Positions 25,924 through 34,884 of a stretch of 64,000 nucleotides of DNA are shown in pieces (the first letter of the stretch is position 1; every line of letters begins with the position of its first letter). Below the pieces are notes generated by a model. The model searched no databases. It had not been told where the DNA came from and saw nothing but the letters and a program-made list of their open reading frames with translations. The position numbers were made by a program, and so were the translations under genes. Source of the DNA: Cytophagales bacterium (GTDB taxonomy: Bacteria; Bacteroidota; Bacteroidia; Cytophagales; Cyclobacteriaceae); the NCBI GenBank assembly GCA_022360015.1, contig JAKSDQ010000150.1:1-64000 (forward strand), written 5' to 3'.

Positions 25924-25956
25924 AGGTACAACTATTCATCTCTTAAAACCAAAAAA

Positions 25957-27450
25957 ATGTCTTTACAACAGAATTTAAAGCTGATTTTTGGACTGAAAGT
26001 GAAGCAGTTACGGCTCGATCATGGGCTTTCGCTGGGTGAATTATCGAAAAAGTCAGGAATTTCGGTCTCCTATCTCAATGAAATTGAAAAAGGCAAAAAA
26101 TACCCCAAAGCTGATAAAATAGCGCTATTGGCAGAGATTTTTGAGGTAAGTTATGATTGGATGGTTTCATTGCAGTTGGGCAAAAAACTCGCCCCCATTG
26201 CTGACCTGATTCGCTCCAATATTATTAATGAACTGCCACTAGATGTCTTTGGGGTCGATACCGGATACCTGCTGGAATTGCTTTCCACCGCGCCTACCAA
26301 ACTCAACGCCCTTGTAAGCACGCTGATAAAGATAGGCCGGAATTATGGTCTGAGAGTAGAAAACTTTTATCATGCCGTTTTGCGGTCTTATCAGGAAATG
26401 CATGAAAACTATTTTGAAGACCTGGAAAATGAGGCCCGGCAGTTCTTGAAATCACACCACGTGTCTCAAAGTGAAAAATTGTCGGGGCAGCACCTGCAAA
26501 AGATCCTGGAAAATGAGTATGGTTACAGAATATCTTTCAATCTGCAATCCAATCATAGCCATCTCAAGGACTTGCGTGCCGTGCTTATTCCCGGTAAAAG
26601 CCCCTTGCTGATTATGAATGAAAACCTTACCCCCAATCAACGCGCATTTATATTCGGTAAAGAGCTGGGTTATATATGGCTAAAATTTAAAACCAGGGAT
26701 TACTCGACCCCTGCCATCGAGGTAAAATCCTTTGACCAGGTGCTCAATAATTTCAAGGTTTCCTACTTTTCGAGTGCGATTATCATTCAGGAAGATGCAT
26801 TGGTGAAGGATCTGAAACTGTTTTTAAATGAGCCCCACTGGTCGGAAGAAAAGTTTTCTGCGATGGTTGCGAACTACTACGCCACCCCTGAAATGTTCAT
26901 GCACCGGTTAACCAATTTAATCCCCAGGTATTTCGGTTTGAAGCAATTGTTCTTTTTGCGATTCAGTCAAATCGAAGGAGAAAATGACATCAATTTAAGC
27001 AAAGAGATGCACTTAGCAGGCCTTCATAACCCCCACGCTACCGTGCTCAACGAACATTACTGCCGCAGGTGGGTGTCATTGACGATATTTGACGACCTTT
27101 CGGCATTAAAGCAAAACAATGCATACAAACGCCCGCTGGCTGCTATCCAAAAATCACAGTATATTGGCAGTAAAAATGAATATCTGATCATCGCAATGGC
27201 GCTGCCAAAATCCGGCACTAAGGATGTTAATTATAGCATATCCCTGGGACTGATGGTTAATCCGAAGTTGAAAAAGACCATTAAGTTTTTCAACGATGAA
27301 ACGATTGCTATCCGCGAGGTAAATGAGACATGCGAACGCTGCCCTGCGGTAGACTGTAAGGTACGGGTCGCCAGGCCCGTGGTTTTGGAAAAAGAACAAA
27401 AACTTTTACTTGCCCGGCAGGCATTGGATAAACTAATAGATGGCACATAA
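25957..27450 (+). CDS. XRE-family regulator of the RamB/short-chain acyl type
   Basis: The 497-residue protein has an N-terminal XRE helix-turn-helix (about 12-66: VKQLRLDHGLSLGELSKKSGISVSYLNEIEK, given in two conserved helices, with KKYPKADKI after). An ImmA/IrrE-like domain follows in the middle (FIFGKELGYIWLKF has a weak version of the usual HExxH), and the C-terminal region has CERCPAVDCKVR with four Cys. This is the organisation of RamB and ScfR-type regulators of acetate and glyoxylate metabolism. Divergent aceA and the operator array support that role. ATG 25957 is chosen; an in-frame ATG at 25897 would start inside the operators. Confidence 0.88.
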   Translation: MSLQQNLKLIFGLKVKQLRLDHGLSLGELSKKSGISVSYLNEIEKGKKYPKADKIALLAEIFEVSYDWMVSLQLGKKLAPIADLIRSNIINELPLDVFGVDTGYLLELLSTAPTKLNALVSTLIKIGRNYGLRVENFYHAVLRSYQEMHENYFEDLENEARQFLKSHHVSQSEKLSGQHLQKILENEYGYRISFNLQSNHSHLKDLRAVLIPGKSPLLIMNENLTPNQRAFIFGKELGYIWLKFKTRDYSTPAIEVKSFDQVLNNFKVSYFSSAIIIQEDALVKDLKLFLNEPHWSEEKFSAMVANYYATPEMFMHRLTNLIPRYFGLKQLFFLRFSQIEGENDINLSKEMHLAGLHNPHATVLNEHYCRRWVSLTIFDDLSALKQNNAYKRPLAAIQKSQYIGSKNEYLIIAMALPKSGTKDVNYSISLGLMVNPKLKKTIKFFNDETIAIREVNETCERCPAVDCKVRVARPVVLEKEQKLLLARQALDKLIDGT

Positions 27451-27514
27451 AAATTTAACCCCGACGCTTACCCTTTATTATATCAACTCCTTCATTGACT
27501 ATATAGGTTAGTAC

Positions 27515-27607
27515 CTTTTTGTGTCTTGGTGCCTCCGTGGTGAAAAATGGTGAACCACAAAGGCACCAAGACACAAAGAGTTTTCTCAAAAACGTTGTGT
27601 AACAGCC
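27515..27607. repeat. Dispersed palindrome family A, copy 2, with flank
   Basis: Arms of 27 bases (27515-27541 and 27554-27580, about 24 matching; core TTGTGTCTTGGTGCCT) form a hairpin. The right flank to 27607 (ending CGTTGTGTAACAGCC) also matches, in reverse complement, the left outer unit of the composite copy at 48117-48173. The copy fills most of the gap between the convergent regulator and thioredoxin genes. Confidence 0.8.
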
Positions 27608-27637
27608 ATGCCCTCTAAGACTAACAGCCCCTTGCCA

Positions 27638-27934
27638 TTACAGGTTTGCGTTAATCAACGCTTCCAATTCCGAAATCTGCCTTACCCCCGACCCTTTCCA
27701 TAATGCCTTTCCATTTTTGTATAACATCAAGGTGGGTACCCCTCTGATTCCCATCTCGGTGGCAAGGTCAGGGTTTCTGTCCACGTCGATCTTAATGATC
27801 GAAGCCTTATCCCCCACCTTGCCTTTTAGTTCTTCCAGCATCGGAGCCATCATCTTGCAAGGCCCACACCAGGTCGCATGAAAATCAATCAGCACCGGCT
27901 TATCTTTATTTATTATTTCGCTAAACTTTGCCAT
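27638..27934 (-). CDS. trxA: Thioredoxin
   Basis: At 98 residues this is a compact cytoplasmic thioredoxin. The redox motif WCGPC lies in FHATWCGPCKMMAP, the cis-proline is in RGVPTLML, and the conserved buried Asp is in VLIDF. There is no signal peptide. It follows hisB by about 90 bases on the same strand and may be co-transcribed with hisGDCB or have its own promoter. Confidence 0.95.
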   Translation of the reverse strand: MAKFSEIINKDKPVLIDFHATWCGPCKMMAPMLEELKGKVGDKASIIKIDVDRNPDLATEMGIRGVPTLMLYKNGKALWKGSGVRQISELEALINANL

Positions 27935-28026
27935 GCTTAATTACAGACAATTATATTGCCAACAGCAGAATTGCGACAAAATGACATAATAGGAGCCCAT
28001 CACAATTTAAAAACCGGCTACGCGTT

Positions 28027-29124
28027 TTAAAGGACTCCTTTGGTCGATGGCAGGCTATCCATGTGCTCTATATCCCTCGAAACAGCCATTTTTATGGCTT
28101 TGGCTACTGCCTTAAAGATCGCCTCTATTTTGTGATGTTCGTTATCGCCTGATACTTTGATATTCAAATTGGAGCGCGAGGTATCTGAGAAAGACTTGAA
28201 GAAATGATAAAACATCTCGGTCGGCATCTCCCCTATTTTTTCACGTTTGAACGTCGCATCCCATACTATCCAGGGCCTTCCGCCAAAATCAATAGCGACC
28301 TGAGCCAGGGCATCATCCATAGGTAATAAAAATCCATATCTCTTAATGCCCTTTTTATCGCCTATCGCCTGCCTGTATGCTTCACCCAGAGCCAGGGCGG
28401 TATCTTCAATGGTATGATGCTCATCGATATGCAGGTCACCCTCGACGGTAATGTTCAAATCGCTGCCCGAGTGTTTACCCAACTGATCGAGCATATGATC
28501 AAAAAAACCCAAACCCGTGCTGATTTTTGTCTGGCCACTGCCATCCAGGTTGAGTTCTATGTGAATATTGGTTTCCTTCGTTTGCCTGGTAACGGTGGCT
28601 TTTCTGGAAGGTAGCCTGAGAAAACGGTAGATTTCGTCCCAATCGGTACTAACCAGTGAAGCGTCTTGCTTTACCCCCTCTCCTATGAATATGCCCTGGC
28701 AACCTAGATTTTTGGCCAGTTCAAGGTCTGAGTGCCTGTCGCCGATCACAAAGGAATTTTTCAAATCATAATCCCCCTTGAGGTAATCCTGCAAAAGGGC
28801 CGTGCCAGGTTTTCTGGTAGGTGCATTTTCATGGGGAAAAGTCCTATCAATGTAGACCGCGGAAAAGTGGACATTTTCTCCTTCCAGCGTTTTCAACATT
28901 TTGTTGTGAGCGGGCCAAAAGGTTTCCTCCGGAAATGACTCCGTACCGAGACCATCCTGATTAGTGACCATCACCAATTCAAAATCCGTCTCCTCTGCTA
29001 TCCTGCGAAGGTTGGACAAAACCTTAGGCAAAAATGCCAGCTTTTCCAGGGAGTCAACCTGTTCGTCTTCTACCGGCTCGACAATAATGGTACCGTCCCG
29101 GTCAATAAATAACACTTTTTTCAT
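28027..29124 (-). CDS. hisB: Bifunctional histidinol-phosphatase / imidazoleglycerol-phosphate dehydratase
   Basis: HisB catalyses histidine steps 6 and 8. The N-terminal HAD phosphatase (about 1-165) has FIDRDGTII with the nucleophilic Asp, VTNQDGL, and [14 protein letters not shown]. The C-terminal dehydratase (about 175-365) has the manganese ligands in [31 protein letters not shown] and [17 protein letters not shown] 29124 is preferred; the upstream TTG would add 5 residues. The fused HisB is common in Bacteroidota and enterics. It follows hisC by 37 bases. Confidence 0.97.
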   Translation of the reverse strand: MKKVLFIDRDGTIIVEPVEDEQVDSLEKLAFLPKVLSNLRRIAEETDFELVMVTNQDGLGTESFPEETFWPAHNKMLKTLEGENVHFSAVYIDRTFPHENAPTRKPGTALLQDYLKGDYDLKNSFVIGDRHSDLELAKNLGCQGIFIGEGVKQDASLVSTDWDEIYRFLRLPSRKATVTRQTKETNIHIELNLDGSGQTKISTGLGFFDHMLDQLGKHSGSDLNITVEGDLHIDEHHTIEDTALALGEAYRQAIGDKKGIKRYGFLLPMDDALAQVAIDFGGRPWIVWDATFKREKIGEMPTEMFYHFFKSFSDTSRSNLNIKVSGDNEHHKIEAIFKAVAKAIKMAVSRDIEHMDSLPSTKGVL

Positions 29125-29161
29125 TTTCAAATATGACAAAATAAAACAAATCCGGTATTCC

Positions 29162-30211
29162 TTACCCGGTATACGCCGCCAGCTTTTGTATTAACGTAGT
29201 ATTTTCAGCCCCTGTGCCTACCGTAATCCTCAGGCACCCCTCACATAAATGCACCGTTGAACGATCCCTGATCACTACCGACTCTTTCAACAAATACTGA
29301 TACACGCCCAGGGGATCATCTACTTTGATCAGTACAAAATTGGTATCTGTAGGATAAATATGTTTCACCAAAGCGAGTCCTGCCAATTGGTCGATTAACT
29401 TTGTACGTTCCTTGAGGATAGCTTCGACCATCCTGTTTTTTAAAGACTCATTGGAGAGGGCTTCCAGGGCTTTTTCCTGGGTCAGCCCACTGATGTTATA
29501 AGGCGGTTTGATTTTATTCAGGATATCGATAATTGAAACATGGGCGAATGCCATGCCCAATCGCAACGCCGCGAGTCCCCAGGCTTTGCTAAAGGTTTGC
29601 ATCACCACCAGATTTGGGTATTTTTCAAGGTACCTGATGAAGCTTGTGTGCTGTGCAAAGTCGATGTAGGCCTCATCTACCACCACACAGCCGGAAAAGC
29701 GCTCCAGTAAATTAATCACTGGCCCTTCGTCCAGGGAATTGCCTGTCGGGTTGTTGGGGTTACATATAAAGATTAACCTCGTATGAGGATTGATATGATC
29801 AAAAACCCGGTTTTCATCTATAGTAAAACCTGGTTTTAAAGGTACCGATACAGTCTCTATATTGTTGATCGCAGCAGACACCTTATACATGCCATAAGTT
29901 GGGGGAAAAATCATGATATTGTCTTCCTTAGGCTCACAGAAAGCCCGGATTAACAAATCAATAGCTTCATCACTTCCGTTGCCTAAAAAAATCTGTCCGG
30001 GCTCCACACCTTTTATTGCTGCCAGCTTTTCTTTGACCCTGTGTTGATAGGGATCGGGATACCGGTTATAAGCTTCACTGACAGTCGAGCCAAGGGCATT
30101 TTCATTGGCATCGAGATAAATGCTGGCCCGGCCCGAAAATTCATCCCTGGCCGAGGAATAGGGCACTAAATCCTTTAGATGACTGCGAAGAATATTATGT
30201 ACATTAAACAT
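29162..30211 (-). CDS. hisC: Histidinol-phosphate aminotransferase
   Basis: This fold-type I PLP enzyme makes histidinol phosphate from imidazole acetol phosphate and glutamate. Visible are [55 protein letters not shown] and the PLP lysine in [17 protein letters not shown] 30211 starts the family-typical [15 protein letters not shown] 30223 would add four residues. Either start overlaps the hisD end (30204), implying coupled translation. Confidence 0.96.
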   Translation of the reverse strand: MFNVHNILRSHLKDLVPYSSARDEFSGRASIYLDANENALGSTVSEAYNRYPDPYQHRVKEKLAAIKGVEPGQIFLGNGSDEAIDLLIRAFCEPKEDNIMIFPPTYGMYKVSAAINNIETVSVPLKPGFTIDENRVFDHINPHTRLIFICNPNNPTGNSLDEGPVINLLERFSGCVVVDEAYIDFAQHTSFIRYLEKYPNLVVMQTFSKAWGLAALRLGMAFAHVSIIDILNKIKPPYNISGLTQEKALEALSNESLKNRMVEAILKERTKLIDQLAGLALVKHIYPTDTNFVLIKVDDPLGVYQYLLKESVVIRDRSTVHLCEGCLRITVGTGAENTTLIQKLAAYTG

Positions 30212-31505
30212 CACCCTTATCATTTAAGTATTTCAGGCGTACGGAAACGGCTTCTTTGTGGCCCATGAGCTCTTCGGCTTCGGCCATAAGCTCCACTGCC
30301 TTTCCAATGCTTTTAATACCTTCCCTGCTTAATTGCTGGAAGGTGATCTTTTTAACAAAACTGTCCAAAGACACGCCACTATAGGCCCGGGCAAATCCGT
30401 TGGTAGGTAAGGTATGGTTAGTACCTGAGGCGTAGTCACCCACTGCTTCGGGTGAAAAATTGCCGATAAAAACCGAGCCTGCGTTGGTGACGCTTTTGGC
30501 TACCTCAATACCATGCTCCACAGCCAGGATCAAATGCTCCGGTCCATATTGATTCAGCAATGCCAAAGCCTCTTCCTGGTTGTGCACCAACAGGGCCATG
30601 CTATGGTTCAGGGATTCTTCAGCAATTTTCTTTCTTGGCAGACGGGACAATTGTGCGGCCAGGGCAAGCTTTGTTTTTTCTATGACCGCTTCGGAAGTAC
30701 TTACCAGTATCACCTGGCTGTCAACGCCGTGTTCGGCCTGTGATAACAGGTCTGCTGCAACAAATTCGGGGATGGCATTTTCATCAGCCAAAACAGCCAC
30801 CTCAGAAGGGCCTGCGGGCATATCAATGGCTGTGTTTTCAGCGTTTACCAATTGTTTTGCTATGGTAACATACTGATTACCAGGCCCGAATATTTTATAA
30901 ACACGTGGCACGGAAGCTGTTCCGTAAGCCATGGCCGCGATGGCTTGTGCGCCACCTGTTTTAATAATTTTATCAACACCTACCAACCGGGCTGTGTAAA
31001 GAATAGCAGGGTGAATGTCACCATTTTTACCGGGGGGCGTGCATAGTATCACTTCATGGCAACCTGCGATCCCGGCTGGAATTCCCAGCATCAAAACCGT
31101 GGAAAAGAGTGGTGCGGTTCCGCCTGGAATGTAAAGCCCCACTTTTTCAATGGCTACACTTTTTCTGCTACAGAAAACTCCCGGGGCTGTTTCTATCTTT
31201 AGCTCTTCCTGCTGCTGGGCTTCATGAAACCTTGAAATATTATCCTTTGCCATCAAAATGGCCATTTTCAGATCATGGCTCAGGGCATCTTCCGCTTGGT
31301 CGATTTCCTCTTTGGCAACAATCAGTTCCTTGGAATCGTATCCATCAAATTTTTTATTCAACCGGATCAACGCATCATCTCCCTCCTCTTTCACCTCCTT
31401 TAAAATAGGCTCGACGAGCGCCGCCAGCTTTCTTTCGTCCTGTACAGGTCTTTTTAACAGGTTTTCCCATGAGGATTTTTCCGGAAACTTTATTATTTGC
31501 ATCAT
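30204..31505 (-). CDS. hisD: Histidinol dehydrogenase
   Basis: HisD, 433 residues, oxidises histidinol to histidine in two NAD-dependent steps with zinc. Motifs include GLYIPGGTAPLFSTVLM, AGCHEVILCTPPG, AIAAMAYGTASVPRV, IDMPAGPSEVAVLAD, LLSQAEHGVDSQ and the metal/catalytic EHL and GSVFIGNFSPEAVGDYASG. TNHTLPT follows. It lies 14 bases after hisG and overlaps hisC. Confidence 0.97.
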   Translation of the reverse strand: MMQIIKFPEKSSWENLLKRPVQDERKLAALVEPILKEVKEEGDDALIRLNKKFDGYDSKELIVAKEEIDQAEDALSHDLKMAILMAKDNISRFHEAQQQEELKIETAPGVFCSRKSVAIEKVGLYIPGGTAPLFSTVLMLGIPAGIAGCHEVILCTPPGKNGDIHPAILYTARLVGVDKIIKTGGAQAIAAMAYGTASVPRVYKIFGPGNQYVTIAKQLVNAENTAIDMPAGPSEVAVLADENAIPEFVAADLLSQAEHGVDSQVILVSTSEAVIEKTKLALAAQLSRLPRKKIAEESLNHSMALLVHNQEEALALLNQYGPEHLILAVEHGIEVAKSVTNAGSVFIGNFSPEAVGDYASGTNHTLPTNGFARAYSGVSLDSFVKKITFQQLSREGIKSIGKAVELMAEAEELMGHKEAVSVRLKYLNDKGDV

Positions 31506-31519
31506 AACGTTTTTTCAAA

Positions 31520-32380
31520 TTATATCACCATCTTCTCAATCGGTACCACCAATATTCCCTGTGCGCCTGCAGCCCTTAACTGCTCTATCACTTCCCAAAA
31601 CTCTCCCTCGCCAATCACCGAATGAACGGAACTCCAGCCTTCAATCGCCAAAGGCAAAACAGTCGGGCTTTTCATGCCCGGGATAATACTAATAATCTTG
31701 TCAAGTGACGCATTGGGGGCATTAAGTAGGATATACCTGTTCTTTTCCCCGGTTTGTACCGAATTGACCCGGAACAGGAGACGGTCCAATATCTCCTTTT
31801 TGCAGGCATTAAGCCCAGGTGAGCCAATCAATAATGCCTCCGAACGCATGAGTACCTCTACCTCCTTCAGCCCATTGGTAAATAAGGTACTACCCGAACT
31901 TACCAAATCACAGATTGCTTCAGCCAACCCGATATTCGGTGCTATTTCCACCGAACCGCTTATTTCATGGATATCGGCTTTCAGGTTGTTTTTTTCCAGA
32001 AACCGGCCCAAAATTTTGGGGTAAGAAGTAGCTATACTAAGACCGTCAAAGTATGCTATACCCGTGTATTCCCTGTCCTTCGGTATCGCCAGCGAAAGCC
32101 GGCAACGCGCAAATCCCAGGTTTTTAATTACCTGGACATTTTTTTCCTTTTCCAACACCACATTCTCACCCACAATTCCGAGATCAGCCACCCCATCGGC
32201 TACATATCCCGGTATATCATCATCTCGCAAAAAAAGGAATTCCATCGGAAAATTACCGGCTATGGACGTGAGTTTGCCTTTTCCATTGTTAACGTTGATC
32301 CCGCATTCCTTGATTAATTTAAGCGAATCATCACTTAATCTCCCTGATTTTTGTATGGCTAGTTTAATTTTTTCAGACAT
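31520..32380 (-). CDS. hisG: ATP phosphoribosyltransferase (long form)
   Basis: HisG, 286 residues, catalyses the first step, PRPP plus ATP. KLAIQKSGRLSDDSLKLI and DLGIVGENV start the catalytic domains; the PRPP loop is EIAPNIGLAEAICDLVSSGSTL (a conserved stretch, key residues EIAP and GSTL). A C-terminal ACT-like regulatory domain (about 215-286, ending ILVVPIEKM) marks the long form, which is feedback-inhibited by histidine and needs no HisZ. First gene behind the His-rich leader. Confidence 0.97.
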   Translation of the reverse strand: MSEKIKLAIQKSGRLSDDSLKLIKECGINVNNGKGKLTSIAGNFPMEFLFLRDDDIPGYVADGVADLGIVGENVVLEKEKNVQVIKNLGFARCRLSLAIPKDREYTGIAYFDGLSIATSYPKILGRFLEKNNLKADIHEISGSVEIAPNIGLAEAICDLVSSGSTLFTNGLKEVEVLMRSEALLIGSPGLNACKKEILDRLLFRVNSVQTGEKNRYILLNAPNASLDKIISIIPGMKSPTVLPLAIEGWSSVHSVIGEGEFWEVIEQLRAAGAQGILVVPIEKMVI

Positions 32381-32402
32381 GTTATGATAGATTGTAATAA
32401 AA

Positions 32403-32425
32403 GATTATCGGTGGTTTAGCAAACC
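32403..32425 (-). terminator. Weak candidate terminator hairpin before hisG
   Basis: On the minus strand GGTTT (32425-32421) pairs with AAACC (32417-32413) around GCT, extendable to TCGG/CCGA with a bulge, then TCTTTTATT after a few bases. The stem is short and the U-tract broken, so this is a much weaker terminator than those of the Trp and Tyr/Phe leaders. Confidence 0.3.
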
Positions 32426-32467
32426 GAACAGTATATTCCTGTGAATCATTGACGATATATACGATGA

Positions 32468-32485
32468 ATTCCTCTTACGAGGAAT
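32468..32485 (-). promoter_or_regulatory. Hairpin over the His leader stop codon
   Basis: ATTCCTC and GAGGAAT form a perfect 7-bp stem with a 4-base loop (GTAA on the minus strand) that contains the leader's TAA stop. It follows directly after the His-codon cluster, where a pause or competitor structure of an attenuator is expected. Confidence 0.5.
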
Positions 32486-32555
32486 GATGATCATGGCGAG
32501 CAATTACGATTAAATCGTGTTTAAAAAAGGTAGGATATCTATTCAGCTCACTCAT
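32475..32555 (-). CDS. hisL: His-rich leader peptide (his attenuator)
   Basis: A 26-codon ORF from ATG 32555 to TAA 32477-32475 ends ...FFKHDLIVIARHDHHSS, with four His, three of them in four codons just before the stop. His is a rare residue and the gene downstream is hisG, so an attenuator role is likely, though the cluster is much weaker than the seven-His run of enteric hisL. A hairpin covers the stop codon and a weak terminator-like hairpin follows. The ATG is 7 bases after an exact TATATTTG box, the same near-leaderless layout as the two aromatic leaders. Confidence 0.68.
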   Translation of the reverse strand: MSELNRYPTFFKHDLIVIARHDHHSS

Positions 32556-32562
32556 TTGACTG

Positions 32563-32592
32563 CAAATATAATGTTATTTTATACAATACAAA
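32563..32592 (-). promoter_or_regulatory. Bacteroidota-type promoter of the hisGDCB operon
   Basis: On the minus strand TTTG (32592-32589) and TATATTTG (32570-32563) match the -33 and -7 consensus with an 18-base spacer. The -33 element directly abuts the stop codon of the upstream SUI1-like gene. The predicted start is within a few bases of the His leader ATG. Confidence 0.7.
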
Positions 32593-32943
32593 TTACCCCC
32601 CCACTTTTTTGGCATGATAACCATTATCCTGCAGTGTCTGTAAAATTTTGTCTCTAAAATCACCCTGAATCAAAATCTCGCCGTCCTTGGCTGTTCCGCC
32701 TACGCCGCATTTCGATTTCAGCATTTTCCCAAGGGCTTTTAAATCTTCATTGGTGCCTGTAAATCCCTCTATAAGGGTAACTTGCTTGCCGCCACGCTTT
32801 TTTTTATCCAACATAACGCTCAGGTTTTGCCGTTCCGGTGGCAAAGTGGCTTCCTCCATCTCAGATTCATAGGTATAGTCAAAATCCGGATTGGTTGAAA
32901 AAACCACTCCGGATCTGCCTTTACGATTATTTTTTTTACTCAT
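32593..32943 (-). CDS. SUI1/YciH-family translation factor
   Basis: The 116-residue protein has a C-terminal SUI1 (eIF1-like) domain: VTLIEGFTGTNEDLKALGKMLKSKCG and GGTAKDGEILIQGD, the conserved basic/glycine patch, then LQTLQDNGYHAKKVGG. The N-terminal about 45 residues are polar and probably flexible. Bacterial homologues (YciH) are thought to affect initiation fidelity and stress translation. ATG 32943 gives MSKKNN; an upstream start would add 6 hydrophobic residues. It lies 37 bases after the stress-protein gene on the same strand. Confidence 0.92.
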   Translation of the reverse strand: MSKKNNRKGRSGVVFSTNPDFDYTYESEMEEATLPPERQNLSVMLDKKKRGGKQVTLIEGFTGTNEDLKALGKMLKSKCGVGGTAKDGEILIQGDFRDKILQTLQDNGYHAKKVGG

Positions 32944-32980
32944 AATCAGACAATATATCAATAAAGCTTAATGATACTAT

Positions 32981-33829
32981 CTATCTGTTAATATTCAAAG
33001 TCCAAACGGGCCGTTTGGCGTGATTTACGATGTCTTCGGCGATGCTGCCACTCAATAGATGCATCAAACCGGTTCTTCCATGTGTTGTCAGGGCAATCAT
33101 ATCGACATCTTTTTCCGATGCAAATTGCAAAATCCCATCTTCCTCGGAAAGTTCATTATAAATATTCAGGGTATAATCTTCCAACTGGTAATCATTGGCA
33201 AATTTTTGCATCAGGTTGTTGCTCAACTTATCCCGCTCAAAATTGTTGGGGGTATTGACTTTTAGCAGATGAAGTTTTCCAACAAAAACTTTTTGCAATT
33301 TTTTTAAGTGATCGATGATCTTGTCATTGTTTTCGGTGAAGCTGCTGGCAAACAGTATGTTGGTTATATCTGTAATATTTACCTTACTCTTGACGGTAAT
33401 TACCGGACATTTGGCATATCGCACCACCTTTTCAGCATTAGAGCCTATCAATAGCTCATCCAGACCGCTCGATCCTTTAGTGCCCATGACCACCAGTTCG
33501 ACATCATGATCCGCAATAGTAGATGCAATGCTCCGGTACGGGTTGCCGACCTGAATTTCAAAGCGGATATCGATATCACTGTATTGAGGATCTTCAACGA
33601 TATTGGTAAGATCGGATTTAACTTTTTTAATGAGTTGTAAAATATAGACATTATTTTCAAAATCCCTGGGCATGGAATCGCCTGTGGCACTGAAATTTTG
33701 GCCGGTGGGATGTTCTATCACATTCAGTAATATGAGTCTTGCCTTTGATTTCCTGGCCATCTGATAGCCCAAATCAAGCGCATGGTAAGACTCTTCTGAA
33801 AAATCAATGGGTACTAATATTTTGTCCAT
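32981..33829 (-). CDS. Tandem universal stress protein (UspA family)
   Basis: The 282 residues hold two UspA domains. The first starts ILVPIDFSEESYHALDLGYQMA and has the ATP-binding signature MGTKGSSGLDELLIGSNAEKVV with CPVITVK; the second has LTTHGRTGLMHLLSGSIAEDIV with RPVWTL. The G-x2-G-x9-G(S/N) ATP pattern is present in both, so it is of the nucleotide-binding type. It is cytoplasmic. The next genes downstream are SUI1 and the his operon. Confidence 0.93.
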   Translation of the reverse strand: MDKILVPIDFSEESYHALDLGYQMARKSKARLILLNVIEHPTGQNFSATGDSMPRDFENNVYILQLIKKVKSDLTNIVEDPQYSDIDIRFEIQVGNPYRSIASTIADHDVELVVMGTKGSSGLDELLIGSNAEKVVRYAKCPVITVKSKVNITDITNILFASSFTENNDKIIDHLKKLQKVFVGKLHLLKVNTPNNFERDKLSNNLMQKFANDYQLEDYTLNIYNELSEEDGILQFASEKDVDMIALTTHGRTGLMHLLSGSIAEDIVNHAKRPVWTLNINR

Positions 33830-33940
33830 TATTAAGTTTACGTTTAATTTTGCATCGAAAAATATATTATTAATTGATCAACGGAAATGATCAAAATCAT
33901 CTTAAATCAATTCCTGGTAATTTGCAAGTCTTGTTCATGA

Positions 33941-34849
33941 TTAAATCAGCAATCCGAACCCAAAGGTCAAAACAAATAACAAGGTAGTCAGGGCCAGTTG
34001 CTTAAGGTAAGGATCCAGTTGACGGGGTTCCGTATTTTTTTCAACTGCTACGCCATTTTTCAGTAATAAAGGAATCGTGATCAAAAACAACAATTGAAAA
34101 TAAGATTTAAAATTTAACGAGGTAAAGATCAAAGCCGCAAGAATTCCTGAAATCAACAGCACCCAATGGTACATCACAGCCTTTTTCCTGCCTATCCGGA
34201 CAGGAATCGACATTTTTCCTGCCAGCTTGTCTGATTCGATGTCACGTATGTTATTCACATTCAGCACTGCCATGCTAAAAAGCCCGCAACTCAAAGCAGG
34301 CAAGATGTATTCCCAGCCAATAAACCTTGTATGAAGATAAAAAGAGCCTGCTACACCGACAATTCCAAAAAATAAAAGCACCGATAAATCACCTAAGCCC
34401 ATGTAACCGTACGGTTTTCTGCCAATGGTATAGGCCATTGCCGCCAGGATAGCTCCCAAACCTACCACCAGAAAAAAGACAAAAGTCCTCAGGTTCCATC
34501 CCAGCGCTATGTACAACAGGTAAATACCGGAGGCCAGGGAAAGCATCACAAAAACCATAATTCCTCTTTTCATAGCATCCGGTGAGATATGTCCCGACTG
34601 TACAGCACGTGAAGGCCCCTGTCTGTGAATATGATCTGCCCCGTTGACACTGTCCCCGTAATCATTGGCCAGATTTGATAAAATCTGCAGAAATATCGTT
34701 GTCATCGCGCTCAAAAGAAAAACGATGACATTGAACCGCTGGATGGAAGCAGCCAGCAAGCTTCCCATGCCAATACTGGACAGGGCCAATGGCAACGTCC
34801 TTAGCCTGAATGCTGAAATCCAGGATTTGATATTTGCAGGCTTTCCCAC
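33941..34849 (-). CDS. menA: 1,4-dihydroxy-2-naphthoate polyprenyltransferase
   Basis: MenA, 302 residues, attaches the prenyl chain in menaquinone synthesis and is an integral membrane UbiA-family enzyme with 8-9 predicted helices. The N-terminus WISAFRLRTLPLALSSIGMG is typical. The first Asp-rich motif is NLANDYGDSVNGAD and the second is NNIRDIESDKLAGK, which bind Mg-prenyl diphosphate. The start codon is GTG. It points to a menaquinone-based respiratory chain. It starts 35 bases after argS ends. Confidence 0.95.
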   Translation of the reverse strand: MGKPANIKSWISAFRLRTLPLALSSIGMGSLLAASIQRFNVIVFLLSAMTTIFLQILSNLANDYGDSVNGADHIHRQGPSRAVQSGHISPDAMKRGIMVFVMLSLASGIYLLYIALGWNLRTFVFFLVVGLGAILAAMAYTIGRKPYGYMGLGDLSVLLFFGIVGVAGSFYLHTRFIGWEYILPALSCGLFSMAVLNVNNIRDIESDKLAGKMSIPVRIGRKKAVMYHWVLLISGILAALIFTSLNFKSYFQLLFLITIPLLLKNGVAVEKNTEPRQLDPYLKQLALTTLLFVLTFGFGLLI

Positions 34850-34884
34850 TGATAGTTTATTTAATACAAATGCTAAAACCCCGT

